From positions 62,001-126,000 of the forward strand of contig JAPLFH010000006.1 of assembly GCA_026390815.1 (NCBI GenBank): a stretch of 64,000 bases of DNA, written 5' to 3'. The notes below the pieces were generated by a model. It did not search any database and was not told the origin of the DNA. It saw only the letters and a program-made list of their open reading frames with translations. The position numbers and the translations under genes were made by a program. Each line of letters opens with the position of its first letter. Position 1 is the first letter of the stretch. Origin of the DNA: Ignavibacteriales bacterium. GTDB taxonomy: Bacteria; Bacteroidota; Ignavibacteria; Ignavibacteriales; SURF-24. Below are positions 8,259 through 15,691 of the stretch, piece after piece.

Positions 8259-11200
8259 ATGAAAAAAATCTTATCAGTTCAAACATTCTTTGTCCTTTTA
8301 CTTGTAAATATATTTGTAATAGCACAAAGCAGTTATTATAATAGCATCAACACCTCCGATCCTGCTTTTATTTCGCAATTACATAATTTAATAAATCCTC
8401 ACACCGTTATATCATATGACCAATTTGATGAAACCAACATCGCGAATTTTGCTTCGAGAGATACAACTGGTGGAAAGAAAGTTGTAACCTGTGTTTACAG
8501 TGGTGAAAACTATGTTTATACTCCACCATTTACGTGGTCTACTTATAGTCGAGAACATACCTGGTGCCAGAGCTGGATGCCAACTGGAGGGGCTGGTACA
8601 CCACAATATTCTGATCAGCATCATCTGTTCCCAACAAATCAGAATAAAGCGAATGGCGTTAGAAATAACTATCCATTGGGAATTGTAGTGACAGTAACAT
8701 CCTTTTATTTGGAAGCTAAATTTGGCAAAGATGCATTGGGAAACACTGTTTATGAACCAAGAAATTCGCATAAGGGAGATGCTGCACGTGCATTAATGTA
8801 TATGGCAGTTTGTTATAACTGGCAATTACCTTCTTTTCAGGATCAAACAGTTTTGAAACAATGGAATCAACAGGATCCTCCGGATGCCTGGGAACTTGCA
8901 AGAAACAATTATGTTTATTCAATTCAAAATAATCGTAATCCTTTTGTAGATCATCCCGAATATGCAGCTTATATAAACTTTAGTAATCTTACTTATATAA
9001 GTGGTGGGCAAACTCTTGCTATAGAACCGACTAATTATATAACAAATTTTTCTACAGGATCAATAACTGATAATTCAATTTCTTTATCCTGGACGGATGC
9101 TCTAACCGGAGATCAAGTTCCTTCAGGTTATCTTATTTTTGCAAGTAACACTAATACTTTTACTTCTCCAGTTGATGGTTTTCCTTATTCAGATGACACA
9201 AATTTATCTGATGGATCTGCAACAATAAATGTTTCTTATTCTGGTGCGGATAATTATACTTTTAGTTTACTTACTCCCGGAGTTCCATATTATTTTAGGA
9301 TATATTCTTATAATGGAACTGGTTCACAAATCAATTATAAAACTGATGTTCCAATTCCATCTGCAACCGCAACAACAACCGGTGGAATTATCTTAGCTGC
9401 CGAACCATCCAATTATGCAACTGGTTTTTCAACTAATGCTGTTACAACTAATTCCATTTCAGTTTCTTGGAGTGATGCTTTAGCAGGCGGACAAGTTCCT
9501 TCCGGATATCTTTTAATAGGTAAATGTCAAAGTTCATTTAGTGCGCCAGTTGATGGTACAACTTATTCTGACGATGTAAATCTTGCGGATGGTAATGCCA
9601 TAATAAATATTAGCTATGCAGCAGCGGACAATTATACTTTTCTAAATCTTCCACAAAATACACCATATTATTTCCGACTATATTCTTATAATGGATCAGG
9701 TACTCAAATCAATTATAAGTCTGATGGAACAACTCCTTCAACAAACGGATTAACTTCTGGTGGTGGTGGTGCAATTACTGTTCTACTTAGCCAAGACTGG
9801 ACAAATACAGGAATGATATCTACCAATAATGATTGGTCAGGTGTTTCTGGAATAGTTGGTTATAAAGGGAATGGTTTAACAGCAACTACTGGAGTTGATC
9901 CACAGACTATCCTGGTTGATGGTACCACAACTGATATAAATCTTTGGGCAAATCAAACCAATCCAAATACTTATACTTCTGGTGGTATTGCAGAATTTGA
10001 AAATTCAAATCCTACAATAGCTTTAAATGGTTCTGGAAGTGCTAATGCCCCGTTCCTTCTATTAAATGTAACGACAACTGGTTATTCAGGAATTACTATT
10101 ACATATAATGCAAGAGATTTAGATGGTTCTGCTGATAATGCGATTCAACAGGTTGCATTACATTATAGGATTGGAAATACAGGTAATTTCATAAATTTAC
10201 CGGCTGGTTACATTCCTGATGCTTCCACAGGACCGAGTCTGGCAACCTTAGTAACGCCAATAAATGTTACCTTACCCGCAGATGCTGAGAATAAGTCTTT
10301 AGTTCAATTTAGAATTATAACAACAAATGCTGCCGGTAGCGATGAATGGATTGGTATAGATGACATTGTTGTAACTGGAATATTTCAACAGGCAATTGCT
10401 ACCGAACCAACAAATTATGTTACAGCATTTAGTGCATTATCATTTACAGATCATGCGATTAATCTTGGTTGGACTGATGCGGCATTTGGCAGCCAGGTAC
10501 CTTCCGGCTACATGATTGTTGCAAATATTACAAATGTATTTTCAGATCCGGTAGATGGAACATTATATACAAATGACCTTAATCTTTCTGATGGATCTGC
10601 CATTGTTAATATAAATTATAATGATCCGGATACTTATTCTTTTTCCGGACTTTCTATAACAACAGACTATTATTTCAAAATATTTTCTTATAACGATGTT
10701 GGTGGAACCATCAATTATAAAATCGATGGAACCGTACCCCAAGTTACAGTAAAAACAACTGTACCTGTTGAGCTGGCATCTTTCAAAGCTAATTTTACAG
10801 ACAACAAGGTTGCGCTAAACTGGATTACAACAACTGAAACAAATAATCTTGGATTTGATATTGAACGATCAACTACAATTGATCAACAAACTACTTCCAC
10901 AAATAGCAATTGGCAGAAAATTGGTTTTGTAAATGGGAAAGGAAGTTCAACTAATATTTCGCATTATCAATTTTTAGATAAAAATTTAAGTGATGGAAAG
11001 TATTCTTACCGACTTAAACAAATCGATTTTAATGGATCATATAATTATTCATCGTATGTAGAGGTTGAAGTAAAAACAGAAATGCAATATTCGTTGCAGC
11101 AGAATTTCCCTAATCCATTTAATCCAACAACAGCAATTGCTTATACAATTCCCCAGCAAACTTATGTTAAACTATCTATTGTTAATACGCTTGGGGAAAC

Positions 11201-11345
11201 TGTTAAATCAATTGTAAATGAGATTCAGGAAGCTGGGAAACATCATATTTCAGTTGATGGGAGCGATTTAAGCAGCGGAGTTTATTTTTATAAGTTGGAA
11301 GCGGGTAATTATTTGAGTATTAAAAAAATGGTACTATTAAGGTAA
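8259..11345 (+). CDS. T9SS-exported endonuclease I family nuclease with Ig-like repeats
   Basis: This 1028-residue protein has a signal peptide (1-23) and an EndA/NucM-type endonuclease I domain to about residue 235. Key motifs are YSREHTW (98-102) and DQHHLFPTNQNKANGVRNNYPLG (119-141), which carry the family's catalytic His and the metal-binding Asn/Arg. Three homologous Ig/FN3-like repeats begin near residues 255, 381 and 715; each starts EP(T/S)NY and ends YNxxGxxINYK(T/S/I)D. A jelly-roll-like domain (about 510-705, beginning SQDWTNTG) separates repeats 2 and 3. The C-terminus is a T9SS sorting domain (QQNFPNPFNPTTAIAYTIP). It probably degrades extracellular DNA for nutrition or biofilm turnover (inference). 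Confidence 0.88.
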   Translation: MKKILSVQTFFVLLLVNIFVIAQSSYYNSINTSDPAFISQLHNLINPHTVISYDQFDETNIANFASRDTTGGKKVVTCVYSGENYVYTPPFTWSTYSREHTWCQSWMPTGGAGTPQYSDQHHLFPTNQNKANGVRNNYPLGIVVTVTSFYLEAKFGKDALGNTVYEPRNSHKGDAARALMYMAVCYNWQLPSFQDQTVLKQWNQQDPPDAWELARNNYVYSIQNNRNPFVDHPEYAAYINFSNLTYISGGQTLAIEPTNYITNFSTGSITDNSISLSWTDALTGDQVPSGYLIFASNTNTFTSPVDGFPYSDDTNLSDGSATINVSYSGADNYTFSLLTPGVPYYFRIYSYNGTGSQINYKTDVPIPSATATTTGGIILAAEPSNYATGFSTNAVTTNSISVSWSDALAGGQVPSGYLLIGKCQSSFSAPVDGTTYSDDVNLADGNAIINISYAAADNYTFLNLPQNTPYYFRLYSYNGSGTQINYKSDGTTPSTNGLTSGGGGAITVLLSQDWTNTGMISTNNDWSGVSGIVGYKGNGLTATTGVDPQTILVDGTTTDINLWANQTNPNTYTSGGIAEFENSNPTIALNGSGSANAPFLLLNVTTTGYSGITITYNARDLDGSADNAIQQVALHYRIGNTGNFINLPAGYIPDASTGPSLATLVTPINVTLPADAENKSLVQFRIITTNAAGSDEWIGIDDIVVTGIFQQAIATEPTNYVTAFSALSFTDHAINLGWTDAAFGSQVPSGYMIVANITNVFSDPVDGTLYTNDLNLSDGSAIVNINYNDPDTYSFSGLSITTDYYFKIFSYNDVGGTINYKIDGTVPQVTVKTTVPVELASFKANFTDNKVALNWITTTETNNLGFDIERSTTIDQQTTSTNSNWQKIGFVNGKGSSTNISHYQFLDKNLSDGKYSYRLKQIDFNGSYNYSSYVEVEVKTEMQYSLQQNFPNPFNPTTAIAYTIPQQTYVKLSIVNTLGETVKSIVNEIQEAGKHHISVDGSDLSSGVYFYKLEAGNYLSIKKMVLLR

Positions 11346-11476
11346 ATTTAGTTGTGTCAAATCAAAAATAAATTTTATTTTGTTTTGGAGAATTTTATTA
11401 CAATCAGAATTTGATGAAAGACACACTTAGGTTAATTTGTTTTATTCATGTTTGCATAAGAGAAAATGAGAATTAA

Positions 11477-11629
11477 ATGTTCGGATTTATAAAATCGGGT
11501 AATAATATTAGCTTAGGTGGCGAAATATTTCAGGAAAGAAAAAGATCGAAAAGAATTTTCTTAATAATTCTTGGAATTCTCTCCTTTATTGTTTTGAATA
11601 TCATTCTTTACTATTTAACCAATGTTTGA
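11477..11629 (+). CDS. Small single-pass membrane protein, 50 residues
   Basis: An ATG-initiated frame encodes MFGFIKSGNNISLGGEIFQE, then a basic patch RKRSKR, then a hydrophobic helix IFLIILGILSFIVLNIILYY, ending LTNV. The layout, a short soluble head, an arginine/lysine cluster and one membrane span of about 20 residues, is that expected of an inner-membrane small protein with a cytoplasmic N-terminus. The ribosome binding site is weak (GAGAATTAA). It lies alone between the nuclease gene and miaB. No family recognised. The sharply organised charge and hydrophobicity argue against a random frame, but expression is unproven. Confidence 0.5.
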   Translation: MFGFIKSGNNISLGGEIFQERKRSKRIFLIILGILSFIVLNIILYYLTNV

Positions 11630-11717
11630 TTTTTTACCAATCTGTTAACTTCTAATAAAAATCTGAATTGTAAAGCAATTTTCTAATCTTTATATTTTTA
11701 TCATCAAAAGAAAGGAA

Positions 11718-13070
11718 GTGTTGGATAAGAATAATGTTTATATAGAAACCTACGGCTGCCAGATGAATGTTGCTGACACGGAAATTGTAATGGGCATCCT
11801 TAAAAATTTCGGCTATCAAATTACAAAAGATGCAAATGAAGCAAATGTTGTTTTATTAAATACTTGCAGTGTACGCGATAATGCTGAACAAAGAATTTAT
11901 GGCAGATTGGGAAGTTTTAAACAACTTAAAGATAGTAAACCAGGATTAGTGGTTGGAATATTAGGTTGTATGGCAGAACGTCTTCGTAAAGATTTGATTG
12001 AAGATAAAAAAATAGTTGATTTGGTAGTCGGTCCCGATGAATATCGTCGTCTGCCGGAATATATTGACGTTGCTTTTAATGGAGAAAAAGGAATTGGCGT
12101 TCGTCTTTCCAGAACGGAAACTTATGATGATATTATTCCGTACAGAGAAGATGGATTGCAAGCATGGATTTCTGTTATGCGTGGCTGCGACAAGTTTTGT
12201 TCATTTTGTGTAGTACCATTTACTCGCGGTCGGGAAAGAAGCCGTTCAATGCATTCAATTATTGAAGAGATAAAAGAGCTTTCAACCCGCCGGTTTAGAG
12301 AAGTTACGCTTCTTGGTCAGAATGTAAATTCATACCTGGATAATGAAAATGATTTTGCTGATCTGCTTTCCGCTTGCTCTTTAGTTGATCCATCGTTAAG
12401 AATCCGGTTTACTACTTCACATCCACAGGATCTTTCTGATAAATTACTTCACTCAATTGCTGTGAATAAAAATATTTGCAATTACATCCATCTACCGGTT
12501 CAATCTGGATCAAACAGAATTCTTGATTTGATGAATAGAACTTACACGATTGAGCATTATCTTAATCTAATTGAAAAGGCAAAGCAGATTATTCCGGGTG
12601 TAAGCTTTTCTACAGATATTATTTCCGGCTTTCCTACTGAAACAGAGGAAGATCATCAGATGACTTTGGAAGTTATTCAACAGGTCCGCTATGATGGAGC
12701 TTATATGTTCAAATATTCTCCCCGCGAAGGAACTAAAGCATTCAAACTTGAAGATGATGTTCCCGAAGAAATAAAAGGAAGACGTTTGAGTGAGATTATC
12801 GATCTGCAGCAAAAAATTTCTTTCGAGATTAATCAATCGTTAATTGGAAAAGAAGAATTGATATTGGTTGAAGGATTTAGTAAGAAATCCGATTTATTCT
12901 TAGCGGGCAGAACTGATTCCAACAAGGTTGTTATTTTTCCGTATGACGATAAAATTAAAGAAGGTGATTACGTTCAGGTGAAAATAAATCGAGCAACTTC
13001 CGGAACTCTTTTTGGAAATTTGATTGATATAGTTCTTGCCAGGGAAGAAATAATTCCAATAACTGCTTAG
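11718..13070 (+). CDS. miaB: tRNA-2-methylthio-N6-dimethylallyladenosine synthase MiaB
   Basis: This radical SAM methylthiotransferase of 450 residues has all expected clusters. The N-terminal UPF0004 domain has C14 (YGCQMN), C50 (NTCSVRDNA) and C84 (LGCMAER), which bind the auxiliary 4Fe-4S cluster. The radical SAM motif is C157-x3-C161-x2-C164 in MRGCDKFCSFC. FTRGRERSRS and a C-terminal TRAM domain follow. NTCSVR and GCMAER separate MiaB from RimO and MtaB. It adds the ms2 group to i6A37 of tRNAs reading UNN codons. Annotated here from GTG at 11718; the TTG at 11721 has better spacing from AAGGA and is probably the real start. The SPOR-domain gene follows 10 bases on. Confidence 0.93.
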   Translation: MLDKNNVYIETYGCQMNVADTEIVMGILKNFGYQITKDANEANVVLLNTCSVRDNAEQRIYGRLGSFKQLKDSKPGLVVGILGCMAERLRKDLIEDKKIVDLVVGPDEYRRLPEYIDVAFNGEKGIGVRLSRTETYDDIIPYREDGLQAWISVMRGCDKFCSFCVVPFTRGRERSRSMHSIIEEIKELSTRRFREVTLLGQNVNSYLDNENDFADLLSACSLVDPSLRIRFTTSHPQDLSDKLLHSIAVNKNICNYIHLPVQSGSNRILDLMNRTYTIEHYLNLIEKAKQIIPGVSFSTDIISGFPTETEEDHQMTLEVIQQVRYDGAYMFKYSPREGTKAFKLEDDVPEEIKGRRLSEIIDLQQKISFEINQSLIGKEELILVEGFSKKSDLFLAGRTDSNKVVIFPYDDKIKEGDYVQVKINRATSGTLFGNLIDIVLAREEIIPITA

Positions 13071-13080
13071 GAATAGGATA

Positions 13081-13803
13081 ATGAATGCAGTAAAAACAGA
13101 TTTATTCTTATTGTTTTTTTTCCTCATTGCTGTTTCATCTTTTGCGCAGGAAATAAATATTGAAAAACAACTGAAAGAAGTTGAATCCGGTGATTTCAAT
13201 ACCGCTGCCGCTGATTTAGAAACTCTTAAGCAACAATATCCAGACAATCCCTCTGTAATGTATCTGGATGCTTTGTTAACAAAGGATGGAAAGACAGCCA
13301 CAGAAAAGTACAAATCTATTTGGGGAAAATATCCTACGAGCAAATATGCCGATGCAGTCCTTTTCCAGATTTATTCCTATTATTTTGCTTTTGGAAATTA
13401 TACAACTGCAAATAATTATTTAGAAAAATTACAAACAAATTTTCCTTCTTCTTCCTATCTGAAAGCAATCGATAATAGAAATGTTGATGAAAAATTAACC
13501 ATCAGTAATAAAAATGAAAAAGATGAAAATACTAACACGCCTAAATTATTAATAACCAAAAAGGAAGTTTATAAATTCACAGTACAGGCAGGAGCATTTT
13601 TAGTACAGGATAATGCTGAAAAACTGAAGAAGACATTTTTGGATAATGGATTTACTTCGGAAGTAAAAGAAAAAAAAATTGGTGGAAGCAACTTCTTTAT
13701 TGTTAATGTTGGAAAATTTACAACCAACGAGGAAGCAAAAACTTTTCTTTTAGATTTAAGAAAGAATGCTAAAATTGATGGCAGAATTGTTAGCTTAGAA
13801 TAA
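13081..13803 (+). CDS. Secreted SPOR-domain protein with TPR-like N-terminal half
   Basis: A signal peptide (MNAVKTDLFLLFFFLIAVSSFAQ) precedes a helical TPR-like region: ESGDFNTAAADLETLKQQYPDNPSVMYLDALL and a second unit ending FGNYTTANNYLEKLQTNFPSSSY. The last 78 residues are a SPOR fold: YKFTVQAGAFLVQDNAEKLKKTF, then GGSNFFIVNVGKFTTNEEAKTFLLDL. SPOR domains bind septal, stem-peptide-free peptidoglycan strands, so the protein is probably a periplasmic cell-envelope factor. The gene follows miaB by 10 bases and is probably co-transcribed with it. It is the last normal gene before the toxin-antitoxin island. Confidence 0.8.
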   Translation: MNAVKTDLFLLFFFLIAVSSFAQEINIEKQLKEVESGDFNTAAADLETLKQQYPDNPSVMYLDALLTKDGKTATEKYKSIWGKYPTSKYADAVLFQIYSYYFAFGNYTTANNYLEKLQTNFPSSSYLKAIDNRNVDEKLTISNKNEKDENTNTPKLLITKKEVYKFTVQAGAFLVQDNAEKLKKTFLDNGFTSEVKEKKIGGSNFFIVNVGKFTTNEEAKTFLLDLRKNAKIDGRIVSLE

Positions 13804-13874
13804 AATTATATCCCAATACAGTTCATTGCAACACTAACAGTGCAAACATGAACTCACCTTAGCGTAAGCGATAA

Positions 13875-13971
13875 GTTTGCAATAATCAACAACTGAAATT
13901 CAAAAACAATCAATTATAAATGCCTTCAGAAATTTTATTCGTTGGAACAGGATCAGGCAAAACCTCACTTG
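13875..13971 (+). pseudogene. Duplicated 5' end of the downstream metallo-hydrolase gene (remnant)
   Basis: These 97 bases align without gaps to 15647-15743, with 8 mismatches by eye, and include the leader and first codons of the metallo-hydrolase gene. Here ATG at 13920 begins MPSEILFVGTGSGKTSL, the same N-terminus as the intact gene (MSLEILFVGTGSGKTSL). Identity then ends abruptly and the frame stops after 33 residues. It is a broken copy, not a functional gene. The pair bounds both toxin-antitoxin modules. Confidence 0.8.
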
Positions 13972-13972
13972 C

Positions 13973-13996
13973 TTCCTGCTCGTCACGAATCATTTC
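13973..13996 (+). repeat. 24-bp direct repeat, left copy, flanking yefM-yoeB
   Basis: TTCCTGCTCGTCACGAATCA and four more bases match 14678-14701 at 22 of 24 positions. The left copy begins two bases after the duplicated metallo-hydrolase fragment ends. The right copy lies 14 bases after the yoeB stop codon. Together they bracket the YefM-YoeB module. Confidence 0.7.
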
Positions 13997-14078
13997 ATAT
14001 TTGGGCGCCCTTAGTTGGTAACGGTGTTATATTACCAAATGCTTTAGATAAAATCTATTGGAAAAGTTGGTTTTTAAA

Positions 14079-14097
14079 TGTACATTGTATCTGTACA
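14079..14097. promoter_or_regulatory. Probable YefM operator: paired TGTACA motifs
   Basis: TGTACA occurs at 14079-14084 and again at 14092-14097, centres 13 bp apart, just upstream of the antitoxin gene. The Escherichia coli yefM-yoeB operator is known to use closely spaced TGTACA core palindromes bound by YefM and YefM-YoeB. The match in motif and position supports conditional autoregulation of this operon. Confidence 0.7.
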
Positions 14098-14114
14098 ATA
14101 GGAAAGTCTTAAAA

Positions 14115-14396
14115 ATGTCAATTAGTTTAACATATACACAAGCACGCGCTAATCTTGCAAAATTATTAGATGAGGTTTCACTTAATAAAGAAGTTGTAAT
14201 TATTAATCGGAAAAATGCTGAGAATGTAGCATTGGTTTCGGAAAGTGAATTATCTGGTATTTTAGAAACAGCGCATCTGCTTCGTTCACCAAAAAATGCC
14301 CGCAGATTATTAAATGCATTATTGAAAGTTCAAGAGGATAGCGAAACTCCGCAGTCACTTGAAGAACTTAAACAGGAATTTGGTCTTGAAAAATAA
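14115..14396 (+). CDS. yefM: Type II antitoxin YefM (Phd/YefM family)
   Basis: This 93-residue protein starts SISLTYTQARANLAKLLDEV and continues EVVIINRKNAENVALVSESELSGILETAHLL, the standard Phd/YefM N-terminal DNA-binding and dimerisation domain. The C-terminal tail (TPQSLEELKQEFGLEK) is the disordered toxin-wrapping part. The start is ATG 14115, with GGAAAG eight bases upstream; a longer in-frame opening would run through the TGTACA operator and is rejected. The gene overlaps the toxin gene. Free antitoxin is normally protease-sensitive and represses its own promoter together with the toxin. Confidence 0.88.
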   Translation: MSISLTYTQARANLAKLLDEVSLNKEVVIINRKNAENVALVSESELSGILETAHLLRSPKNARRLLNALLKVQEDSETPQSLEELKQEFGLEK

Positions 14397-14664
14397 AACC
14401 CCGAAAGAACGCCTAAGTATATTTCACACCGAATTCAGAGAAGACCTGGCATATTGGATAAAAGTTGATCGTAAAGTTGCATTGAGAATATTAACGATGG
14501 TAGAAGCAATATTACGAAATCCTTTTGAAGGAATTGGCAAGCCAGAGTCTCTTCGCTATTTGAGTAGTGGTGTATGGTCTCGAAGAATTACGCAAGAACA
14601 TCGCATTGTTTATGTTGTAAGCGATGAAAAAATTAACTTTATCCAATGCAAATATCATTATTAA
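14386..14664 (+). CDS. yoeB: Type II toxin YoeB, mRNA interferase
   Basis: The 92-residue product has the YoeB pattern: EFREDLAYWIKVDRKVALRIL, NPFEGIGKPESLRY, GVWSRRITQEHRIVYVV and the diagnostic C-terminal IQCKYHY. By family knowledge the catalytic residues are the Glu of PFEG, the Arg of WSRRI and the final His-Tyr; all are present, so it should be active. YoeB cleaves mRNA in the ribosomal A site. The preferred start is TTG at 14386, eight bases after AGGA and inside the antitoxin's last codons. In-frame TTGs at 14359 and 14380 are alternatives. Confidence 0.88.
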   Translation: MKNKTPKERLSIFHTEFREDLAYWIKVDRKVALRILTMVEAILRNPFEGIGKPESLRYLSSGVWSRRITQEHRIVYVVSDEKINFIQCKYHY

Positions 14665-14677
14665 AGGCAATATAACG

Positions 14678-14705
14678 TTCCTGCTCGTCACGGATCATTC
14701 CGTGA
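14678..14705. repeat. Right copy of the 24-bp repeat with a perfect hairpin
   Basis: Bases 14678-14701 repeat 13973-13996. This copy also contains TCACGGA, a TCAT loop and TCCGTGA (14688-14705), a perfect 7-bp stem; in the left copy the stem is degenerate. It follows the yoeB stop by 14 bases and has no U tract, so it looks more like a palindromic repeat unit than a terminator. Confidence 0.6.
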
Positions 14706-14776
14706 TGTGTTAACACAATGATAATAAAAAGGGTAATATAAACACGCCAATGAGGGAAGAAAAAATATAACTGATT

Positions 14777-14814
14777 GTAGTTTCTTTTTCGCAACTACAA
14801 CTGTAGTTAACTTC
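14777..14814 (+). repeat. 38-bp direct repeat, left copy, flanking second TA module
   Basis: It starts GTAGTTTCTTTTTCGCAACT and matches 15578-15615 at 32 of 38 positions. It contains an inverted repeat, GTAGTT and AACTAC around a 10-base T-rich loop, which the other copy keeps as GTAGT/ACTAC. The two copies bracket the RelE/ParE-type toxin-antitoxin pair. Confidence 0.65.
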
Positions 14815-15044
14815 CTGAATATATTAAGAGATAGTGATGCTTGTGATAATTAAGTGAAGATAAGAATAGTTATAAAATTGTTATTCACAGGATTTCAGTC
14901 CAGGCAGGTCTTCTAGCTTTGTTTGGTATTTATGAATTAACAACGATAAAAAGCAATACTATTCAGCAATTAACATTATTTAAGATTTGTTAGGTGATTG
15001 TATTAAAAAAAAATTGATTAATTTGTAATAAAAAGATTGGAAAG

Positions 15045-15248
15045 ATGGAAGCAATAAAAAAGAAATATATAGTTGATGAAAGCAACAATAAAATTGCAGT
15101 TCAGATCGATATTGATTCTTTTAGAAAACTTGAAGAAATTTTAGAGAATTATGCTTTAGTGCAGTTGATGAAAGAAGAAGTTGATAATGAAAAGTTTGAA
15201 ATTCGGGAGGCTAAAGAACTCTATAAAAACCTGCCGAAAGAAAAGTGA
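15045..15248 (+). CDS. Putative antitoxin paired with RelE/ParE-type toxin
   Basis: This 67-residue acidic/basic protein reads KKYIVDESNNKIAVQIDIDSFRKLEEILENYALVQLM. That pattern (Y-I-V-D-E, a strand AVQIDID, then a KLEEILEN helix) is common in small Phd/RelB-like antitoxins. The stop overlaps the toxin start by four bases (GTGA), a layout typical of coupled type II pairs. GGAAAG sits very close to the ATG. The family name is uncertain; the role is inferred from size, motif and partner. Confidence 0.7.
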   Translation: MEAIKKKYIVDESNNKIAVQIDIDSFRKLEEILENYALVQLMKEEVDNEKFEIREAKELYKNLPKEK

Positions 15249-15511
15249 AAATTATTTACAAAAAGAGGGCACTAAAGGAACTTGCGATTATCCCTTCCGA
15301 ATTAAGAATTCCAATTGAGGAATTTATCTTTGATGTGCTTCCTGGATTAAATAATATTTATAAAAGTAAAAAGATAGAACAGTTGAAAGGTTACCATAAT
15401 TTCTTCAAAGTACTGATTGGTAATTATAGGATCGGTCTAAGAAAGGAAGGGGAAAATATTATTCTTGAGAGAATATTACATCGCAAGGAGATTTATAAAT
15501 ATTTTCCTTGA
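15245..15511 (+). CDS. RelE/ParE superfamily toxin
   Basis: This 88-residue protein has the core pattern IYKKRALKELAIIPSELRIPI, IEQLKGYHNFFKVLIGNYRIGLRKEGE, and the ending ILERILHRKEIYKYFP. The YRI strand with downstream R-x-x-IY is the RelE/ParE fold signature. It is uncertain whether it is a ribosome-dependent RNase or a gyrase inhibitor; the charged ending HRKEIYKYF is closer to RelE. It starts with GTG, overlapping the antitoxin stop, so translation is coupled. Confidence 0.78.
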   Translation: MKIIYKKRALKELAIIPSELRIPIEEFIFDVLPGLNNIYKSKKIEQLKGYHNFFKVLIGNYRIGLRKEGENIILERILHRKEIYKYFP

Positions 15512-15544
15512 TTAAATTAATTATTCAATATTTACTGTCTCAAG

Positions 15545-15564
15545 CCTGCCTGCCGGTAGGCAGG
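15545..15564. repeat. REP-like GC-rich palindrome
   Basis: CCTGCCTGCCGGTAGGCAGG forms a 7-bp stem (CCTGCCT/AGGCAGG) around GCCGGT. It is strikingly GC-rich for this AT-rich DNA and lies in the spacer after the second toxin gene. From memory, similar palindromes recur in genomes of this lineage and others; I cannot verify copy number here. Confidence 0.6.
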
Positions 15565-15577
15565 GTTTGACATTACA

Positions 15578-15615
15578 GTAGTTCCTTTTTCGTTACTACA
15601 ACTGAAATTAGCTTC
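15578..15615 (+). repeat. 38-bp direct repeat, right copy
   Basis: It starts GTAGTTCCTTTTTCGTTACT and pairs with 14777-14814 (32 of 38 identical). It lies between the GC-rich palindrome and the right copy of the 97-bp duplication. Confidence 0.65.
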
Positions 15616-15691
15616 ATTAGTATTAATGTGTAAGCAGAAGTGCTGCGTTTGCAATAATCAACAACTGAAATTCAAGAATAGCAAATTAAAA

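Larger units (their letters stand above)
14665..15044. other. Intergenic region, 380 bp, between the two toxin-antitoxin modules
   Basis: It contains the right 24-bp repeat copy and hairpin, then the left copy of a 38-bp repeat at 14777-14814. A short CCAGGCAGG motif near 14900 resembles part of the palindrome at 15545. No ORF with a ribosome binding site or conserved look was found. The mosaic of repeat fragments contrasts with the clean spacers elsewhere. Confidence 0.6.

Noticed and set aside
13920-14021. 33-codon ORF beginning MPSEILFVGTGSGKTSL
   Set aside because: It is the start of the metallo-hydrolase gene duplicated and cut off; not a functional gene.
14058-14114. N-terminal extension of the YefM antitoxin
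   Set aside because: The extra 19 codons would run through the TGTACA operator and lack a ribosome binding site; the ATG at 14115 has one.
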